This document shows positions 56,301 to 64,000 of a stretch of 64,000 nt of DNA, piece by piece (position 1 is the stretch's first letter; each line of letters begins with the position of its first letter). The stretch covers positions 106,210-170,209 of the forward strand of contig JAAZOD010000022.1 of NCBI GenBank assembly GCA_012797975.1, in the 5' to 3' direction. A model generated the notes under the pieces. It was not told the DNA's origin. It searched no databases and worked only from the letters and a program-made list of their open reading frames with translations. The position numbers and the translations under genes are program-made. This DNA comes from Pelolinea sp. GTDB lineage: Bacteria; Chloroflexota; Anaerolineae; Anaerolineales; Anaerolineaceae.

Positions 56301-56547
56301 CGATCACGGTCAGCGCTGAAGTGCGCAGCACTTTCTTAAAAGCATCTTCTCGAGCTGCTTCTGGAATGCGCGGGTTGATGCGATCAATGGCGGCGCGCAG
56401 GCGGGATTTCAGGATCACTTCGGTGAAGGTACGTTCGGGGTGTGCACCTTCCAACAGATTCGGACCGTAGGCCAGAGCATAGCCGTTTTTGTCGCGTAAT
56501 AGTCTGAGGGCGATTTCTTCGATTTCAGATTCTGATAAATTAGACAT
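53341..56547 (-). CDS. hsdR: Type I restriction enzyme, R subunit
   Basis: A 1068-residue restriction and translocation subunit. N-terminal PD-(D/E)XK nuclease: Asp145 in RPDIVLF and Glu159-x-Lys161 in VVIELKN. Superfamily 2 helicase domains follow: Walker A HTQGSGKS (about 318-325), DEAH in [12 protein letters not shown], and FTGTP. The C-terminal helical region binds HsdM. It is the last gene of the operon, starting 111 nt after the RloC-like gene, with no strong Shine-Dalgarno. By eye it is more GC-rich than the accessory genes upstream, like hsdM. Confidence 0.96.
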   Translation of the reverse strand: MSNLSESEIEEIALRLLRDKNGYALAYGPNLLEGAHPERTFTEVILKSRLRAAIDRINPRIPEAAREDAFKKVLRTSALTVIDNNEAFHHLLTEGVDVTFSVGDGKSRTDKVWLVDFEHPESDKNEFLAVNQVTVVENNINKRPDIVLFINGLPLVVIELKNAADEKADVQAAFHQIQTYQQVIPSLFTFTAFEVISDGWFAKAGTISSDYSRFMEWKSVDGAHVVDSKHQSELEPLVKGLLNKTTLLDVLRHFIVFEKSKEKTIKKMAAYHQYFAVNKAILSTLRAATNENGHFTAEHPAVYGLPSVEHQPKGDKRAGVVWHTQGSGKSISMVFYAGKLVLAVEMNNPTIVVLTDRNDLDQQLFETFSNCQQLLRQTPVQAANREDLKKLLSVASGGIIFTTIQKFLPEENGSVYPTLTERHNVVVIADEAHRSQYDFIDGFARHMRDALPNASFIGFTGTPIEKEDRNTQAVFGNYVDVYDIQQAVDDGVTVKIYYESRLAKIELSTEDQKILDERVEEITEDDELTEKQKSFARWTGKEAVVGSTDRLRQVAGDIVSHFEQRISAADGKGMIVCMSRRICVALHNEIINLRPQWYSPDDDKGAIKIVMTGSASDPLDWQEHIRNKERRKAIGNRLKDPSDPLKLLIVRDMFLTGFDAPCLNTMYIDKPMNGHTLMQAIARVNRVFGDKEGGLIVDYIGIAQDLKNALLVYAASQGKGQIAFDQEEAVAKMLEYYEIVVDMFGHFDYHRYFRLDPKSKLGFILDAANTIADLAEEQEGAVVRNGKQRFIENVIKLQKAFGLAVPHPKALEIRDDLAFFQAIKARFAKFDETTKTRTNEEIETAIRQIINDAIISSEVVDIFDAAGIRKPDISILSDEFLAEIQGMERKNLALELLNRLLADEIKTRSQMNMVQGRKFSEMLAETVKRYQNGLIDSAKIIEELIQLAKDIRAADQRGEKLNLRQDELAFYDALADNPNAESLLGDQILKQIAHELTESVRNNTSIDWQYKQSVQAKLRVLVKRILRKYKYPPDDPTTGEYTVSVNKVLDQATLLADYWTKESVSASS

Positions 56548-56658
56548 TTTTAAATATTTGCGATGTTAATATAATAACCAGGTACATAATTTACCTTTCT
56601 GTATTCTCGTTATTCAAATTTTTACTCTCTCTAAAAGAATAGAGTGATTGCAAATCAA

Positions 56659-58920
56659 CTAAAGTTCATCAATTTTCTTTGTGTAGTTTTCCAATATTTC
56701 ATAATGTGCTGGAAAAACAGTTTTCATCATTTCTAGTAAATATGAAATTACATTTTGTGCTTCCGAGGGTAGGGACGGGTCAAAACCTTTCCCAGTTGTA
56801 TGTGACTGATCATTAGTAAATTTGTAAATAGCCGTCTTCTTGTTTTCGTCGAAATTTATTTTTCCAAGTTTTTGATAGGGACTACTATTATCAGGTATCA
56901 TAATCATTAAGAAATTATCGAGTACCTTTCTAGCAATATTCGGGAGGTTATACACAGATTCTATGGTTCCATCAGGGCTAAAACTATAAAGGGTTTTAAA
57001 CAAGTATTGGTATTCGTTGGGATAATTTATCAATAATCTATCTAAAACATCCAACTTGGCAATCCTTTTGCTATCACATATAAGATTTTTAATCATGTAA
57101 TATGCTTTATGTCCTACACTCCTGGGAATGTTCTGTAACCAATTTAGGATTAATTGTAGAAAATCATAATTATGTGTGAGAATAAAAACCTGAGAACATT
57201 CTTGAACAGAATTCTTAAGAAAAGAAAATGCTTGGAATAATGAGTTTGAGTCTAAACTGGAAATTGGATCATCAACAACAATAATATCATTCTGTAAATT
57301 AAAGTCCCGATCTTTTAGATGAATTGTGAAATATACAAATGCAATTGCAGTCTTTTCCCCTTCGCTCAAGTTTTTAGCCAACAGACCGTTGCGTTTCAAT
57401 AAATATCCTTCTTCACTGTTTTCAAAAACCAGTTCTTTTCTTCCAAGAAATGTTTCCAATTGCTTATTGATTTCATCACATGCCAAACCCGATTGTGAAA
57501 TCTTGTTTTTATTTTCATTAATCCTAGCCTGAAGTCTTTTTATCCCAATATCATCAGGATTATCAGGGTTCCCATTTTCAAGCACTCCAATTTCTTTATC
57601 TAATTTTTCAATATCTTTTTTCAAGGCTTGAACTTTGTCGTATATTTCACTTAGGTAATGTTTTTTTAGTTTTTCCTGTGCGTCCTTTTTAGCCTTTGAA
57701 AAATTTATTGATTTTCCATTATGTTTTTTTATGCAGTCATTCAGTGTTTCAATCGAAGCAATATATGATTCAATATTTATACTTCCGATCAGGTCTTGTG
57801 ATTCTGTTGTATGAAGCTTCTTGTTTTCCGTCTCTTTTATGATTTGTAAAATAGAATTTATAAGATATTGTTTTGCACTTTCAAATTTATTATTCTTGAG
57901 CGAATATTCTTGTTGAAACTCAGTAAATAAATTTGCTTTATCTAACACCTTAGTATCTTGGATTGACTGTTGAAGATCTTCAAACCTTTTTACTAGCGTA
58001 TCTATATCTTCTTTCATTATTTTATCTGCAGCATTAAAATGCGCCGCTAAAACACGAATACGATCTTCTGGCAATAATTGATCGCAAAACTCACATTTTT
58101 TTGAATTTTCATGCTGATGTAACTTTAAGCCCTGCTCTACCCATTGAGAAATATTAGGATTTTCCTGTAATCTGGCAATTGCGATTACCTCTACAGTCCT
58201 ATTAAATAGGTTTTTTGCATCCGAAATTAAATTCTTGGCATCTTCTTCGATGTTATCCTTTGATAAAATGTCTAGAATCCCCATTTCCTGCTGTTTTAAT
58301 GTGGATAAGTTTATTTCTTTTTCTTTTGGAGAAAGCAACATTTTTGAACCAAGTAATTCAAAATCTTTTTCTGCATTATTTTTCCGATAGTCTCTTGCTA
58401 AAACTCCAATAATATTTGATCCAATAATTTTTGCGACAGAAGTAAAAAGATCCCCACGCTCATTCTCTTTCTGAGCGCGTTCTTTCTTTTTAAGACTTAA
58501 CTCTTTTATTTTTCCAAAATCATTTGGTACGTCAGGATTTCCACGAAGACTTATCTCGTCTTTTCTTATTGATTCTGCTAACTTTCTATTTTCTTCGCCA
58601 AGTATATATATTGGACTTGCCTTGCACGACAACATATCAATGTTTTGAGAAATATATTGTTGATTAAATACTCTGATTTTCTTTGTATAAGAAGTTCCTT
58701 GTGTAAATTCGCCTTCATCAGTTTCGATTTTATATTTCAAATCTGGGAACCCGTCTACATTACCATTTTCAAATGATGAAAATAATTGTGATAAAGTTGT
58801 TTTTCCAGAGCCGTTCCATCCATAAATAAGATTGAAACGTTCAAAATTTGCCATACTTGGATCCCAACGATAGTTATCAAATATTCCTAAATTCTTAATT
58901 TCAAGAAGTTTTCTTATCAT
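56659..58920 (-). CDS. RloC/PrrC-like ATPase with zinc-hook and candidate anticodon nuclease tail
   Basis: A 753-residue SMC/Rad50-like ATPase (AAA_13 group). Walker A GWNGSGKTT is at 34-42; coiled coil follows with Cys276-E-F-Cys279, a possible zinc hook; signature NLSEGEKTAIAF and Walker B DIIVVDDPISSLDSNS come late. The C-terminal 90 residues contain Arg664-x3-Asp668 (IARKVLDNFL) and His707 (NDQSHTTG), matching the Arg-Glu-His triad pattern of PrrC and RloC, except that Asp replaces Glu. These enzymes cut tRNA anticodons when phage disables restriction. The gene starts 2 nt after hsdS, inside the operon, and is strongly AT-rich. Nuclease activity is inferred. Confidence 0.78.
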   Translation of the reverse strand: MIRKLLEIKNLGIFDNYRWDPSMANFERFNLIYGWNGSGKTTLSQLFSSFENGNVDGFPDLKYKIETDEGEFTQGTSYTKKIRVFNQQYISQNIDMLSCKASPIYILGEENRKLAESIRKDEISLRGNPDVPNDFGKIKELSLKKKERAQKENERGDLFTSVAKIIGSNIIGVLARDYRKNNAEKDFELLGSKMLLSPKEKEINLSTLKQQEMGILDILSKDNIEEDAKNLISDAKNLFNRTVEVIAIARLQENPNISQWVEQGLKLHQHENSKKCEFCDQLLPEDRIRVLAAHFNAADKIMKEDIDTLVKRFEDLQQSIQDTKVLDKANLFTEFQQEYSLKNNKFESAKQYLINSILQIIKETENKKLHTTESQDLIGSINIESYIASIETLNDCIKKHNGKSINFSKAKKDAQEKLKKHYLSEIYDKVQALKKDIEKLDKEIGVLENGNPDNPDDIGIKRLQARINENKNKISQSGLACDEINKQLETFLGRKELVFENSEEGYLLKRNGLLAKNLSEGEKTAIAFVYFTIHLKDRDFNLQNDIIVVDDPISSLDSNSLFQAFSFLKNSVQECSQVFILTHNYDFLQLILNWLQNIPRSVGHKAYYMIKNLICDSKRIAKLDVLDRLLINYPNEYQYLFKTLYSFSPDGTIESVYNLPNIARKVLDNFLMIMIPDNSSPYQKLGKINFDENKKTAIYKFTNDQSHTTGKGFDPSLPSEAQNVISYLLEMMKTVFPAHYEILENYTKKIDEL

Positions 58921-58922
58921 AC

Positions 58923-60101
58923 TTAAATCCTTATTTCCCCGTTCATGAGTTTAGGCAATAATGAATCACGGATTTTAGCAAGATTTATCGATTCTTCTAA
59001 TCCATTAATAACGCAGTGGTAATTGTCTCCAACAATTTTGTCAAAAAGAGCAAGAAGGTCATCAGTGGGGATTATGATATTAATGTCCAAAATATCTTGG
59101 GGATTAATTCGTTGATGACTGCTGCTTGTCCCTGAAGCTCTCGATTTCATAGTGTCGATTATAGATGGTTTAGAGAAGAGATTGGCAGCGAATGAATAGT
59201 AATGTGCTTTTTGAGGTAATAGAACCTGGAATTCAGTTGAACAAATACTGCTCTCTTGATCCACTTCTTTCAATGTCCAAATTCTGGGAATTCGTGGATT
59301 TAATTTCGATACTAAAATGGAATTGCTCTTAACTTTATATTTATTGCTTAATATTGTAGAACCCGGTTCTTGTGATGGAATACGTCCACTGTCAAATGCT
59401 GAAATACTGTAATGGTTAAACAATTTATCAGGGTTAACTCCCGGTGACATTGTTTCATTCGCAAGAACTAATATATCCGCAACAGAACCTACCCGCCACC
59501 CTTTAGGAATCATCCCCAAATCACTTTCGACCAGTTCGCCGGTCGAACCGGGAAAGTTGAAGTCGACAAACCATTCTTTGAATATTGCCTGGGCAATGGC
59601 TTCGAGGGTGGCATTGGTCTGGCGATTGAGTTCGATTTTATCGTCCAGCGCAGAGAGGATAGATACAATCTTCTTCGCTTTTTCAATATCGGGCATAGGT
59701 ATTTCTATCAATTGTAAATTTTCTCTATTCAACTTAGGTTGAACAGCACCCGTTATATAGGGGTTTAAATCTAAATTCTGAAAAAAATAGACTATCCAGT
59801 CATTAAGAAACTGTTCTTTACCTTGAATAACATGCGCATGATTATTAACCCAGAATTTTCCGTTTGCTTTAAATGCTATCGGGGTAGTCCGAGAACGCAA
59901 ATTTTCGCCATCTTCAGAAATAAGAACATACTCTCCGTCAAAGATGTAATCATCAATATAATCTACTATTCCTGAGGCTCCATAATACGGAAAGGTACCT
60001 TTTCTGGTTTCTCTTTCTCTTGTATTAAGTGGAATACGCTTCGAATCGTGAAAATCAGCTAAATCTTCCAACTTATACTTTATCCAGCCACTTGAATTCA
60101 T
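58923..60101 (-). CDS. hsdS: Type I restriction-modification specificity subunit
   Basis: A 392-residue DNA-recognition subunit with two target recognition domains (about 1-145 and 195-345) and conserved helical spacers (ALDDKIELNRQTNATLEAIAQAIFKEWF at about 149-175, and the C-terminal LFDKIVGDNYH...SLLPKLMNGEI). The central spacer is visibly GC-richer than both recognition domains, consistent with domain exchange. The target sequence cannot be predicted. An AAAGGGA precedes the ATG. The RloC-like gene follows by 2 nt. Confidence 0.94.
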   Translation of the reverse strand: MNSSGWIKYKLEDLADFHDSKRIPLNTRERETRKGTFPYYGASGIVDYIDDYIFDGEYVLISEDGENLRSRTTPIAFKANGKFWVNNHAHVIQGKEQFLNDWIVYFFQNLDLNPYITGAVQPKLNRENLQLIEIPMPDIEKAKKIVSILSALDDKIELNRQTNATLEAIAQAIFKEWFVDFNFPGSTGELVESDLGMIPKGWRVGSVADILVLANETMSPGVNPDKLFNHYSISAFDSGRIPSQEPGSTILSNKYKVKSNSILVSKLNPRIPRIWTLKEVDQESSICSTEFQVLLPQKAHYYSFAANLFSKPSIIDTMKSRASGTSSSHQRINPQDILDINIIIPTDDLLALFDKIVGDNYHCVINGLEESINLAKIRDSLLPKLMNGEIRI

Positions 60102-60241
60102 AACCGATCCGATCCCTTTTAAATTTTCTTGATTACGTTGTTATTACTTATTTCCGCGAGAAAACTGTTCGATAGACTGAGTGGTCAGAGATTTCATTAT
60201 TATGTCCATGATTCTTCCTTTTCTGTACATGAGAAACTTGT

Positions 60242-60272
60242 CATGTTTGAAAAATCCGGTTTTTTGAACATG
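60242..60272. repeat. Imperfect inverted repeat between hsdS and the Fic remnant
   Basis: CATGTT...AACATG with A5/T5 inner arms (60242-60254, 60260-60272; two mismatches) lies in the 221-bp gap 60102-60322, which holds no gene. It could be an operator or a transcript hairpin. Confidence 0.5.
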
Positions 60273-60322
60273 ATAAAACCGTCATGTCCAAAATTTGTAA
60301 AAAACGAACTTGACACATCAGT

Positions 60323-60570
60323 TTATTTTCCACGCAGAAGCTCAAATAACGGCATGTTTACATAATAATTGCTGCGCCATATTTTTTGTTTCTCAAGGAA
60401 ACCGGCTTCAGCCAAGGCATCCAGATAAGAGCCTGCTGTAAAACGATCAAAGGAGCGACGCCTTTGATTTCAGCCAGCCGGCGATGCGCTATGATAAGTT
60501 GCCTAGTGAGAGCGTCAGATTGGGCGACTCTTTCGAGAGGAAACGCGTATAAATCAGAAATTATTCCCAT
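60323..60570 (-). pseudogene. Fic-family gene remnant with internal deletion and frameshift
   Basis: The start at 60570 codes ALTRQLIIAHRRLAEIKGVAP, matching the N-terminal helix of Fic proteins. From about 60455 on the homology continues in a different frame as GSYLDALAEAGFLEKQ...NYYVNMPLFELLRG, the winged-helix C-terminal end of Fic proteins, stopping at 60323. The catalytic core with HxFxxGNGR between the two parts is gone. The original frame ends at 60358 as a 70-residue ORF. The start overlaps the preceding gene by 10 nt, an arrangement kept from an intact operon. Read as a deletion derivative, not a working enzyme. Confidence 0.7.
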
Positions 60571-61160
60571 TTACCCCCTCGTCTGTTTCGTGGAATATCA
60601 TAAGTAGCGTCTTGATATGTGGTTACTGAGTATCTATCGAGATCAAGGTCTATAAAAAAACCAAAATGATACTTGTAGTTCTTATCCTCATTTTGCGGAA
60701 ATGGTTGTTGGCATGTCAGATAGATCAGCTTTGTTTTATCCGCATTACGTTCCTCTTTATCTTGATTACCAGCCTTTTTAAACTCAATAGCAACTTGATT
60801 ATTCAAATTTGACCCGCGTTGATGAATCAGGAAATCTGGGTAAATCTTCTCAGTATGAAAACCTTCTTGCATAATGAAACAACCCTCTTTATGACACAAA
60901 CTACATTTTTCATATGCTTTTTTAGAGTCAATAAAGTTCCTGTTATATTCGAGATCAATACCCAAATTATCCAGCTCAGAGTTCTGGCTTTGTTTTTGAC
61001 GAAATGATGTGTTGGCTTTACAGTAAATATTGGCGACGATTGTTCTTTCACTCGCATCATGCTGGATCAAGTCTCTATCCTGCGATTCGTTATAAAACCA
61101 ATCAATTGCCGGAATAATGATTTCTTCAAGCCAATTAAAATGAATTTCCCTAAAACTCAT
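60561..61160 (-). CDS. PD-(D/E)XK-like protein in the type I R-M operon, unknown role
   Basis: A 199-residue protein without a recognised family name. Asp109 in [10 protein letters not shown] and Glu126-x-Lys128 in VAIEFKKAG give a nuclease-fold PD-(D/E)XK pattern; Cys86, Cys89 and Cys94 (CSLCHKEGC) could bind a metal. The C-terminal part ([12 protein letters not shown]) fits the last strand of such folds. It overlaps hsdM by 11 nt and the Fic remnant by 10 nt, so it is translationally coupled inside the operon. It may be an accessory nuclease. AT-rich compared with hsdM. Confidence 0.65.
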   Translation of the reverse strand: MSFREIHFNWLEEIIIPAIDWFYNESQDRDLIQHDASERTIVANIYCKANTSFRQKQSQNSELDNLGIDLEYNRNFIDSKKAYEKCSLCHKEGCFIMQEGFHTEKIYPDFLIHQRGSNLNNQVAIEFKKAGNQDKEERNADKTKLIYLTCQQPFPQNEDKNYKYHFGFFIDLDLDRYSVTTYQDATYDIPRNRRGGKWE

Positions 61161-62673
61161 ATCCGATCCTCTTCAAATTCTTGCGAATCCTCTGCTGCAG
61201 TTCGTTCCCGCGCGCGAATTGTTCGGCCAGTTGAGTTGTAAGGGCGTTCATTTTTTCTTCAAAAGGGATACCATCATCTTCGGCTTCTTCCGTGCCCACG
61301 TATCGCCCGGGCATCAGGACATAATTATTGGCGCGAACCTCACCCAGGGTGGCTGCTTTGCAAAAACCCGGTATGTCTTCGTAAACATCGCCCTCGCCGC
61401 GCCAGGCATGATAGGTGCCAGCAATTTTGGCGATATCCTCATTGGTAAATTCCTTGTTACGGCGGTTGATCATCGTCCCCAGTTTGCGGGCATCGATGAA
61501 TAATAGCTCATTGGAACGGTTGCGAAATTTATGATTCGTCCTGTCTCTGGCCAGGAACCATAGACAGGCAGGGATCATCGTATTATAGAAAAGCTGGGCG
61601 GGCAGAGCAACCATGCAGTCCACTATGTTGGCTTCGATCATATTCTTACGAATTTCACCTTCCCCGCCGGTATTGCTGTTCATACTGCCGTTGGCCAGCA
61701 CAATTCCGGCAGTACCGATTGGACTTAGTTTGTGGATGAAGTGCTGCAGCCAGGCATAGTTGGCATTTCCGACCGGCGGCAGCCCGTACTTCCAACGAAT
61801 GTCATCGCGCAGCTGCTCACCACTCCAATCACTCACATTGAAAGGCGGGTTAGCTAGAATGAAGTCTGCTTTGAGATCCGGGTGGCGGTCATTGAGGAAG
61901 GTATCGCCTAATTCCAATTTGGCGTCGATCCCGCGAATAGCCAGATTCATACGCGCCAGTCGCAGGGTGGTCGGATTGGATTCTTGTCCGAAGATCGATA
62001 GGTCTTTGATGTTACCTTGGTGATTACGGACAAACTTTTCACTCTGCACAAACATGCCACCGCTGCCGCAGCAGCCGTCATAAACGCGGCCATGAAAAGG
62101 TTCAATCATCTCAACTAGCAATTTTACAATACTGGCAGGGGTATAAAACTGCCCGCCTTTTTTACCTTCGGCGTCGGCAAATTGACCTAAGAAGTATTCG
62201 TAGACGCGTCCTAGCAAATCCTGAGATTTATGCGCATCCTGGTGAAAACCGATCGTTCCAATTAAATCAATTAATTCTCCCAAACGTGGCTTGTTTAACT
62301 CTGGATCTGCATAAATTTTAGGTAGTACTCCCTTGAGCGGTGGGTTAATGTGCTCGATAGCATCCATGGCATCATCGAGATATTTGCCAATTTCGGGCTG
62401 TTTTGCGCGGTCCTGAAGATATTGCCAGCGTGCTTGTTCGGGAACGAAAAATACATTATTGGCTAGATATTCATCCGGATCTTCCGGGTCAGAACCTTCA
62501 TATTCGCCTTTGTTTTCTGCGAGCTTTTGGTACAAATCGTTGAATGCATCAGAAATGTATTTGAGAAAAATCAACCCTAATACGACATGCTTGTACTCAG
62601 CCGCGTCCATATTCGAGCGCATTTTATCTGCGGCTGCCCAGAGCGTTTTTTCCAGTTCATTGTTTTCGGCCAT
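61150..62673 (-). CDS. hsdM: Type I restriction-modification DNA methyltransferase
   Basis: A 507-residue N6-adenine methyltransferase subunit. The N-terminal helical domain begins [29 protein letters not shown]; the SAM site is [11 protein letters not shown] (motif I) and the catalytic motif is Asn275-Pro-Pro-Phe278. [19 protein letters not shown] is typical. It protects host DNA and forms the core complex with HsdS. It overlaps the next gene by 11 nt and follows the HSDR_N-like gene by 75 nt. Confidence 0.97.
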   Translation of the reverse strand: MAENNELEKTLWAAADKMRSNMDAAEYKHVVLGLIFLKYISDAFNDLYQKLAENKGEYEGSDPEDPDEYLANNVFFVPEQARWQYLQDRAKQPEIGKYLDDAMDAIEHINPPLKGVLPKIYADPELNKPRLGELIDLIGTIGFHQDAHKSQDLLGRVYEYFLGQFADAEGKKGGQFYTPASIVKLLVEMIEPFHGRVYDGCCGSGGMFVQSEKFVRNHQGNIKDLSIFGQESNPTTLRLARMNLAIRGIDAKLELGDTFLNDRHPDLKADFILANPPFNVSDWSGEQLRDDIRWKYGLPPVGNANYAWLQHFIHKLSPIGTAGIVLANGSMNSNTGGEGEIRKNMIEANIVDCMVALPAQLFYNTMIPACLWFLARDRTNHKFRNRSNELLFIDARKLGTMINRRNKEFTNEDIAKIAGTYHAWRGEGDVYEDIPGFCKAATLGEVRANNYVLMPGRYVGTEEAEDDGIPFEEKMNALTTQLAEQFARGNELQQRIRKNLKRIGYEF

Positions 62674-62748
62674 TTTTCTCCTACTGAACGATAGATAGAT
62701 AAAGACGAAACGAATTATTTCAAGAACCCTAATTTTATCTCTTGAGAT

Positions 62749-63855
62749 TCAAGTTAGTGATGTGTCAGAATGTTTGCAGTCTAGACTGTACTGTATTTTT
62801 GAGCTGAACTCGGGAGTTGAATGTTTTAATGCAAGTTGGATTATTTTGTTGATCGATTGTTTGCTGTAATTTAATCCTATCCACCATCCAGGTAGAAATT
62901 CCTTCGACAACTCGGGTCTCGCTGATAAATCGGGTCTTTTCGGATATAAGTCCATTTTATTTCTCGCTATAAAATTCCTTTCACTCCCATGGGCTATTTC
63001 TTGAAAGCGCTCAAGAAATGTGCTGTCGTTTTGTGCCAGATATGTAATGATCGCAATCATCACACCGCGTGCTGAATGATAAAATGTAGTATTCCCGTTT
63101 ATTGTTACGAAAGTTTTACTGTTTTTGGTTTTTTCTATTGGTTTTTGAAATACTTTTGTCTGCGGTTCTTTGACATTTTGTGTCGTGGGTTGGTAGTAAT
63201 GGGACTCAAGAAAACCTATACAATCATTTTTATTCGGTTTAAACCCGCAGATATCTTCAACCTTGTCTGCTAATAACTCGATTAATATTTCGTCTTGTGC
63301 TTGAAGGAGCTGATTCCATGCTTCAGGAATGGTGAGTTCCGCTTCACGACTTTTTGCTAATCTCTTATAATCATCCTTTGCATTATCAAGGCAGGTTCCA
63401 TTGATTACGTTAGCATATGTCAAATAACGCATTAGTTTGTCGATGATTACATCGGTTTCGCGTTCAAGGAAATCGAGCTTATATAACTTTCTATCCTGAT
63501 AGTTTCCCACTTCTTGGGGAAGAAAAAAGTTCCATTCTTTTCCATCTGTTAGAATTAAGAAAGGTACTCCTTGGTGGAAAGCATAGCTGAATAATTGTTC
63601 TTCAGCATCTTCGATATTTCCCAACATTTTTACTTCAATGAAGATTACGGGACGTTCACGACGATCCAGTAGAGCAAAATCAACCCTTCTACCACTTACA
63701 GAATATTCAGGAATTACAAACCGGGGATCATAGATGTTCCAGCCAACCTCTTGCAGTATAGGAAGAACAATACCTTGGCTGATGGATGCTTCATTAGGAA
63801 AATTTCCCTTTTCTAATAACTCTTGAATTCTTTCTATTTGTTCAGATAAAGACAT
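62749..63855 (-). CDS. HsdR-N-like nuclease-domain protein heading the R-M operon
   Basis: A 368-residue protein. The N-terminal domain is of the HSDR_N type seen at the start of type I R subunits: Asp59 in RRVDFALL and Glu74-x-Lys76 in IFIEVKM, then LILTDGKEWNFF. The C-terminal 200 residues are unassigned and lack helicase motifs, so it cannot replace HsdR. It is the first gene after a good promoter and so probably cotranscribed with hsdM, although a separate function is possible. AT-rich like the other accessory genes. Confidence 0.78.
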   Translation of the reverse strand: MSLSEQIERIQELLEKGNFPNEASISQGIVLPILQEVGWNIYDPRFVIPEYSVSGRRVDFALLDRRERPVIFIEVKMLGNIEDAEEQLFSYAFHQGVPFLILTDGKEWNFFLPQEVGNYQDRKLYKLDFLERETDVIIDKLMRYLTYANVINGTCLDNAKDDYKRLAKSREAELTIPEAWNQLLQAQDEILIELLADKVEDICGFKPNKNDCIGFLESHYYQPTTQNVKEPQTKVFQKPIEKTKNSKTFVTINGNTTFYHSARGVMIAIITYLAQNDSTFLERFQEIAHGSERNFIARNKMDLYPKRPDLSARPELSKEFLPGWWIGLNYSKQSINKIIQLALKHSTPEFSSKIQYSLDCKHSDTSLT

Positions 63856-63911
63856 TTTTGATTGTGTATCAGTTTTTCTGTAAAATCAGTCACAGAACCT
63901 TTCAGAATTTG

Positions 63912-63940
63912 ATAATACCCTAACTACTTTCCAAATTCAA
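63912..63940 (-). promoter_or_regulatory. Predicted promoter of the restriction-modification operon
   Basis: Minus strand: TTGAAT (63940-63935), 17-bp spacer, TATTAT (63917-63912), about 56 bp before the first gene. Matches are 4 of 6 and 5 of 6. The last 60 bases of the window show no further gene. Confidence 0.6.
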
Positions 63941-64000
63941 ATATAACCTGCCAAATTCCCATTCCTCGCCGATCTCCATCAGAATAGCTGAAACAAGCCG

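Noticed and set aside
60129..60365. A 78-codon plus-strand frame in the gap between hsdS and the Fic remnant
   Set aside because: No ribosome-binding site or family similarity, and its end overlaps the Fic C-terminal remnant on the other strand.

Overview
The window looks like a chromosomal piece of an anaerobic, single-membrane-type bacterium, most plausibly a Chloroflexota (Anaerolineae-like) genome. This is inferred from the gene content as a whole: pyruvate phosphate dikinase, an alpha-type glutamine synthetase, a TtuA/TtuB thiolation pair, AhcY/MtaD/MtnA, many lipoproteins and very large FtsX permeases. No rRNA or tRNA gene was seen, so the assignment cannot be anchored here.

Layout. 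1-10.2 kb is housekeeping: the 3' part of ppdK, a TPR/lytic transglycosylase lipoprotein, an S-adenosylmethionine by-product cluster (mtnA, a PfkB kinase, ahcY), a membrane-anchored C39-like protein and recA with a clear promoter and a palindrome that could be the SOS operator. 10.4-20.2 kb is a six-gene same-strand locus: a large FtsX-type permease, its ATPase, a PD40 lipoprotein, a membrane-anchored DsbA-like thioredoxin, a secreted eight-cysteine peptide, and a second permease fused to a complete M1 metallopeptidase domain. 20.3-36.9 kb carries an Smr protein, plsY, mtaD, two tandem acetyltransferase-like paralogues, glnA behind a long, highly structured leader ending in a terminator hairpin, ttuA/ttuB, a beta-lactamase-fold protein, a membrane glycosyltransferase-like protein, a methyltransferase, a P-type ATPase, and fruK with a ROK regulator.

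37.2-45.7 kb is one long sugar operon divergent from the ROK gene: aldo/keto reductase, class II aldolase, a ribose-type ABC importer, an 18-cysteine Fe-S protein, a PfkB kinase and an esterase. A perfect promoter overlapped by an AT-rich palindrome lies in front, suggesting ROK control. Uptake, phosphorylation and aldol cleavage of a carbohydrate can all be assigned to genes here; the substrate cannot.

47.9-64 kb is an accessory, defence-like island. Three arrays of related hairpin repeats, all in one orientation, separate a Doc toxin module, a CHAT protease gene with a small membrane protein, and a type I restriction-modification operon. The operon is decorated with extra genes: a stand-alone HsdR-N-like nuclease, a small PD-(D/E)XK-like protein, a Fic gene that has lost its catalytic core, and an RloC/PrrC-like ATPase with a candidate anticodon-nuclease tail. 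The accessory genes are visibly more AT-rich than hsdR and hsdM.
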